Shown piece by piece: positions 63,103 through 64,000 of a DNA stretch of 64,000 nt. The stretch comes from Lactococcus allomyrinae (GTDB taxonomy: Bacteria > Bacillota > Bacilli > Lactobacillales > Streptococcaceae), in assembly GCF_003627095.1 (NCBI RefSeq), contig NZ_CP032627.1, positions 2,480,001-2,544,000 on the forward strand. The letters are read 5' to 3'. The notes beneath the pieces are model-generated. The model was not told where the DNA came from. It worked only from the letters and a program-made list of their open reading frames with translations, and searched no databases. Numbering within the stretch: position 1 is the first letter of the stretch; each line of letters starts with the position of its first letter. The translations under genes and the position numbers were made by a program.

Positions 63103-63315
63103 AAGTCTATCAGTTCAATGCGATTACCATGAGCATTGAATCAGCGAATGGAGGACTTATCAGCATAGCTGAGAAGTCTGTCAGTTCAATGCGATTATCG
63201 TGAGCATTGAATCAGCGAATAGAGGACTTATCAGCATAGCTGAGAAGTCTGTCAGTTCAATGCGATTATCGTGAGCATTGAATCAGCGAATAGAGGACTT
63301 ATCAGCATAGCTGAG
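63103..63315 (+). repeat. Three 71-bp tandem repeats after ddl
   Basis: Units begin at 63103, 63174 and 63245 with AAGTCTRTCAGTTCAATGCG. Each has TTCAATGC/GCATTGAA as an inner stem and AAGTC/GACTT as outer arms. Units 2 and 3 are nearly identical, unit 1 differs at a few positions. They run straight into the terminator. Confidence 0.85.
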
Positions 63316-63345
63316 AAGTCTGTCAGTATCCTGACAGACTTTTTT
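63316..63345 (+). terminator. ddl terminator
   Basis: AAGTCTGTCAG TATC CTGACAGACTT then a run of T. The 5' arm is the start of a fourth repeat unit. Confidence 0.8.
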
Positions 63346-63441
63346 TTATTAAAAAATTCACGAAAATCGCACTAGTGTACACTAGTGAAGGAGTTCTTGA
63401 CAGAACTCCTTCATCAATTAATTGAATAGAGGATTTAAAGC

Positions 63442-64000
63442 GTGCAAAGTGAATTGGAGAATATTTATCATTCAAAGATAAACAATCTGAATTTTTTGTT
63501 AGTGGATATTGCTTATCGTAAACCCCATTTGCACTTTGATATGGAAGTATCATTTGTTCTTGAAGGAAAAGGAAAAATTAGAACTCAAGAACAAGAATTT
63601 ACCATCCAAGCAGGGCAAGGTATTATTTTTAATAGTTGCCAGATTCATGAGTTCATCTCAGAGCAAGCCATGAAAGTCTTGGTCGTGCAGTTTAGTACAA
63701 CGATTCTTGAGATTGTTTTTCCACAGTTGGATCGGACCAACTTTGAGAGCCAACCTTTTGACTTGGAGAATAATCCTGAAGTCCTTTATTTTATTCTTCA
63801 AGCAGCTTTGAGCTATTTTGAAGAAGGGACACATTCTCCGCTGCGCGTGCATGGTTATACCTCGTTGGTTCTGGATGGGCTGATGGAAATCTGCAATTAT
63901 GACATTTTGAGTGCGGCTCAACAAAATAAATTAATGGACTTACAAGAGCGTATCCAACGGATTTCTTCGTACATCCATGAACACTACACCAGCAAGATTT
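63442..64000 (+). CDS. AraC-family regulator (3' end outside window)
   Basis: At least 186 aa, GTG start with AGAGGATTT upstream. N-terminal cupin (HLHFDMEVSFVLEGKGKIRT, AGQGIIFNSCQIHEFI) and the beginning of a C-terminal AraC DNA-binding domain (LQERIQRISSYIHEHYTSKI). Probably a sugar- or metabolite-responsive activator; target genes lie beyond the window. Confidence 0.8.
   Translation, partial: MQSELENIYHSKINNLNFLLVDIAYRKPHLHFDMEVSFVLEGKGKIRTQEQEFTIQAGQGIIFNSCQIHEFISEQAMKVLVVQFSTTILEIVFPQLDRTNFESQPFDLENNPEVLYFILQAALSYFEEGTHSPLRVHGYTSLVLDGLMEICNYDILSAAQQNKLMDLQERIQRISSYIHEHYTSKI

Noticed and set aside
63103-63345. CRISPR array
   Set aside because: The 71-bp period is constant and the whole unit repeats; there are no unique spacers and no cas genes.
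1-64000. tRNA, rRNA, insertion sequences, toxin-antitoxin or known defence genes
   Set aside because: Looked for on both strands; none could be supported.

Overview
The window looks like chromosome of Lactococcus lactis or L. cremoris (low GC; near-verbatim ThiT, YdbC and Plp-type MetQ proteins; lactococcal-style phage genes). It falls into two parts.

Positions 1 to about 33,100 are most of a siphovirus-type prophage. A tyrosine integrase, cut by the window edge, leads a leftward lysogeny module: a frameshifted secreted Ig-like protein, a glycine-zipper protein and a LexA-type CI repressor. CI faces a Cro-like gene across a switch with two sigma70-type promoters and three 16-bp operators spaced exactly 23 bp; a fourth operator lies at the end of cro. 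Rightward early genes follow: RecT recombinase, DUF1351, DUF1642, many small ORFs, a frameshifted SSB, two methyltransferase-like proteins and a DnaD-type initiator with internal repeats. Late genes follow: small and large terminase, portal, MuF-like protein, scaffold, connector, tail chaperone with a -1 frameshift site, major capsid and tail proteins, two fibre-like paralogues, tape measure, distal-tail proteins, a small HEIGH metallopeptidase-like protein, two holins and a GH25 endolysin. The gene order is unusual: the tail chaperone precedes the capsid gene, and head-closure-like genes follow the tail-tube gene.

Positions 33,100 to 64,000 are host chromosome: murA, ydbC, a DUF3397 protein, bioY, ybaK, thiT with a TPP riboswitch, a large LPXTG surface protein, a T-box-controlled methionine ABC transporter (metQ-metQ-metN-metI), an ECF transporter, an iron/siderophore (fhu-like) operon with an XRE regulator, a LysR regulator, an MFS exporter, an aldo/keto reductase, an HxlR regulator, a broken VOC protein, gpmA, a class B PBP, recR, ddl and the start of an AraC regulator.

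The most interesting non-coding signal is a family of about 114-nt hairpins in tandem arrays upstream of the fhu-like operon and again upstream of its binding-protein gene. Their apical stems covary and are flanked by GAACC boxes. Other notable items are a (TA)n promoter driving the LPXTG gene, a covarying 31-nt hairpin at two late-gene junctions in the prophage, 71-bp tandem repeats after ddl, and dispersed CTGTCAG palindromes in host DNA. Five loci carry six frameshifts, and every one is repaired by adding a single G to a G run. That pattern suggests homopolymer undercalling in the assembly, so those genes may be intact in the cell.
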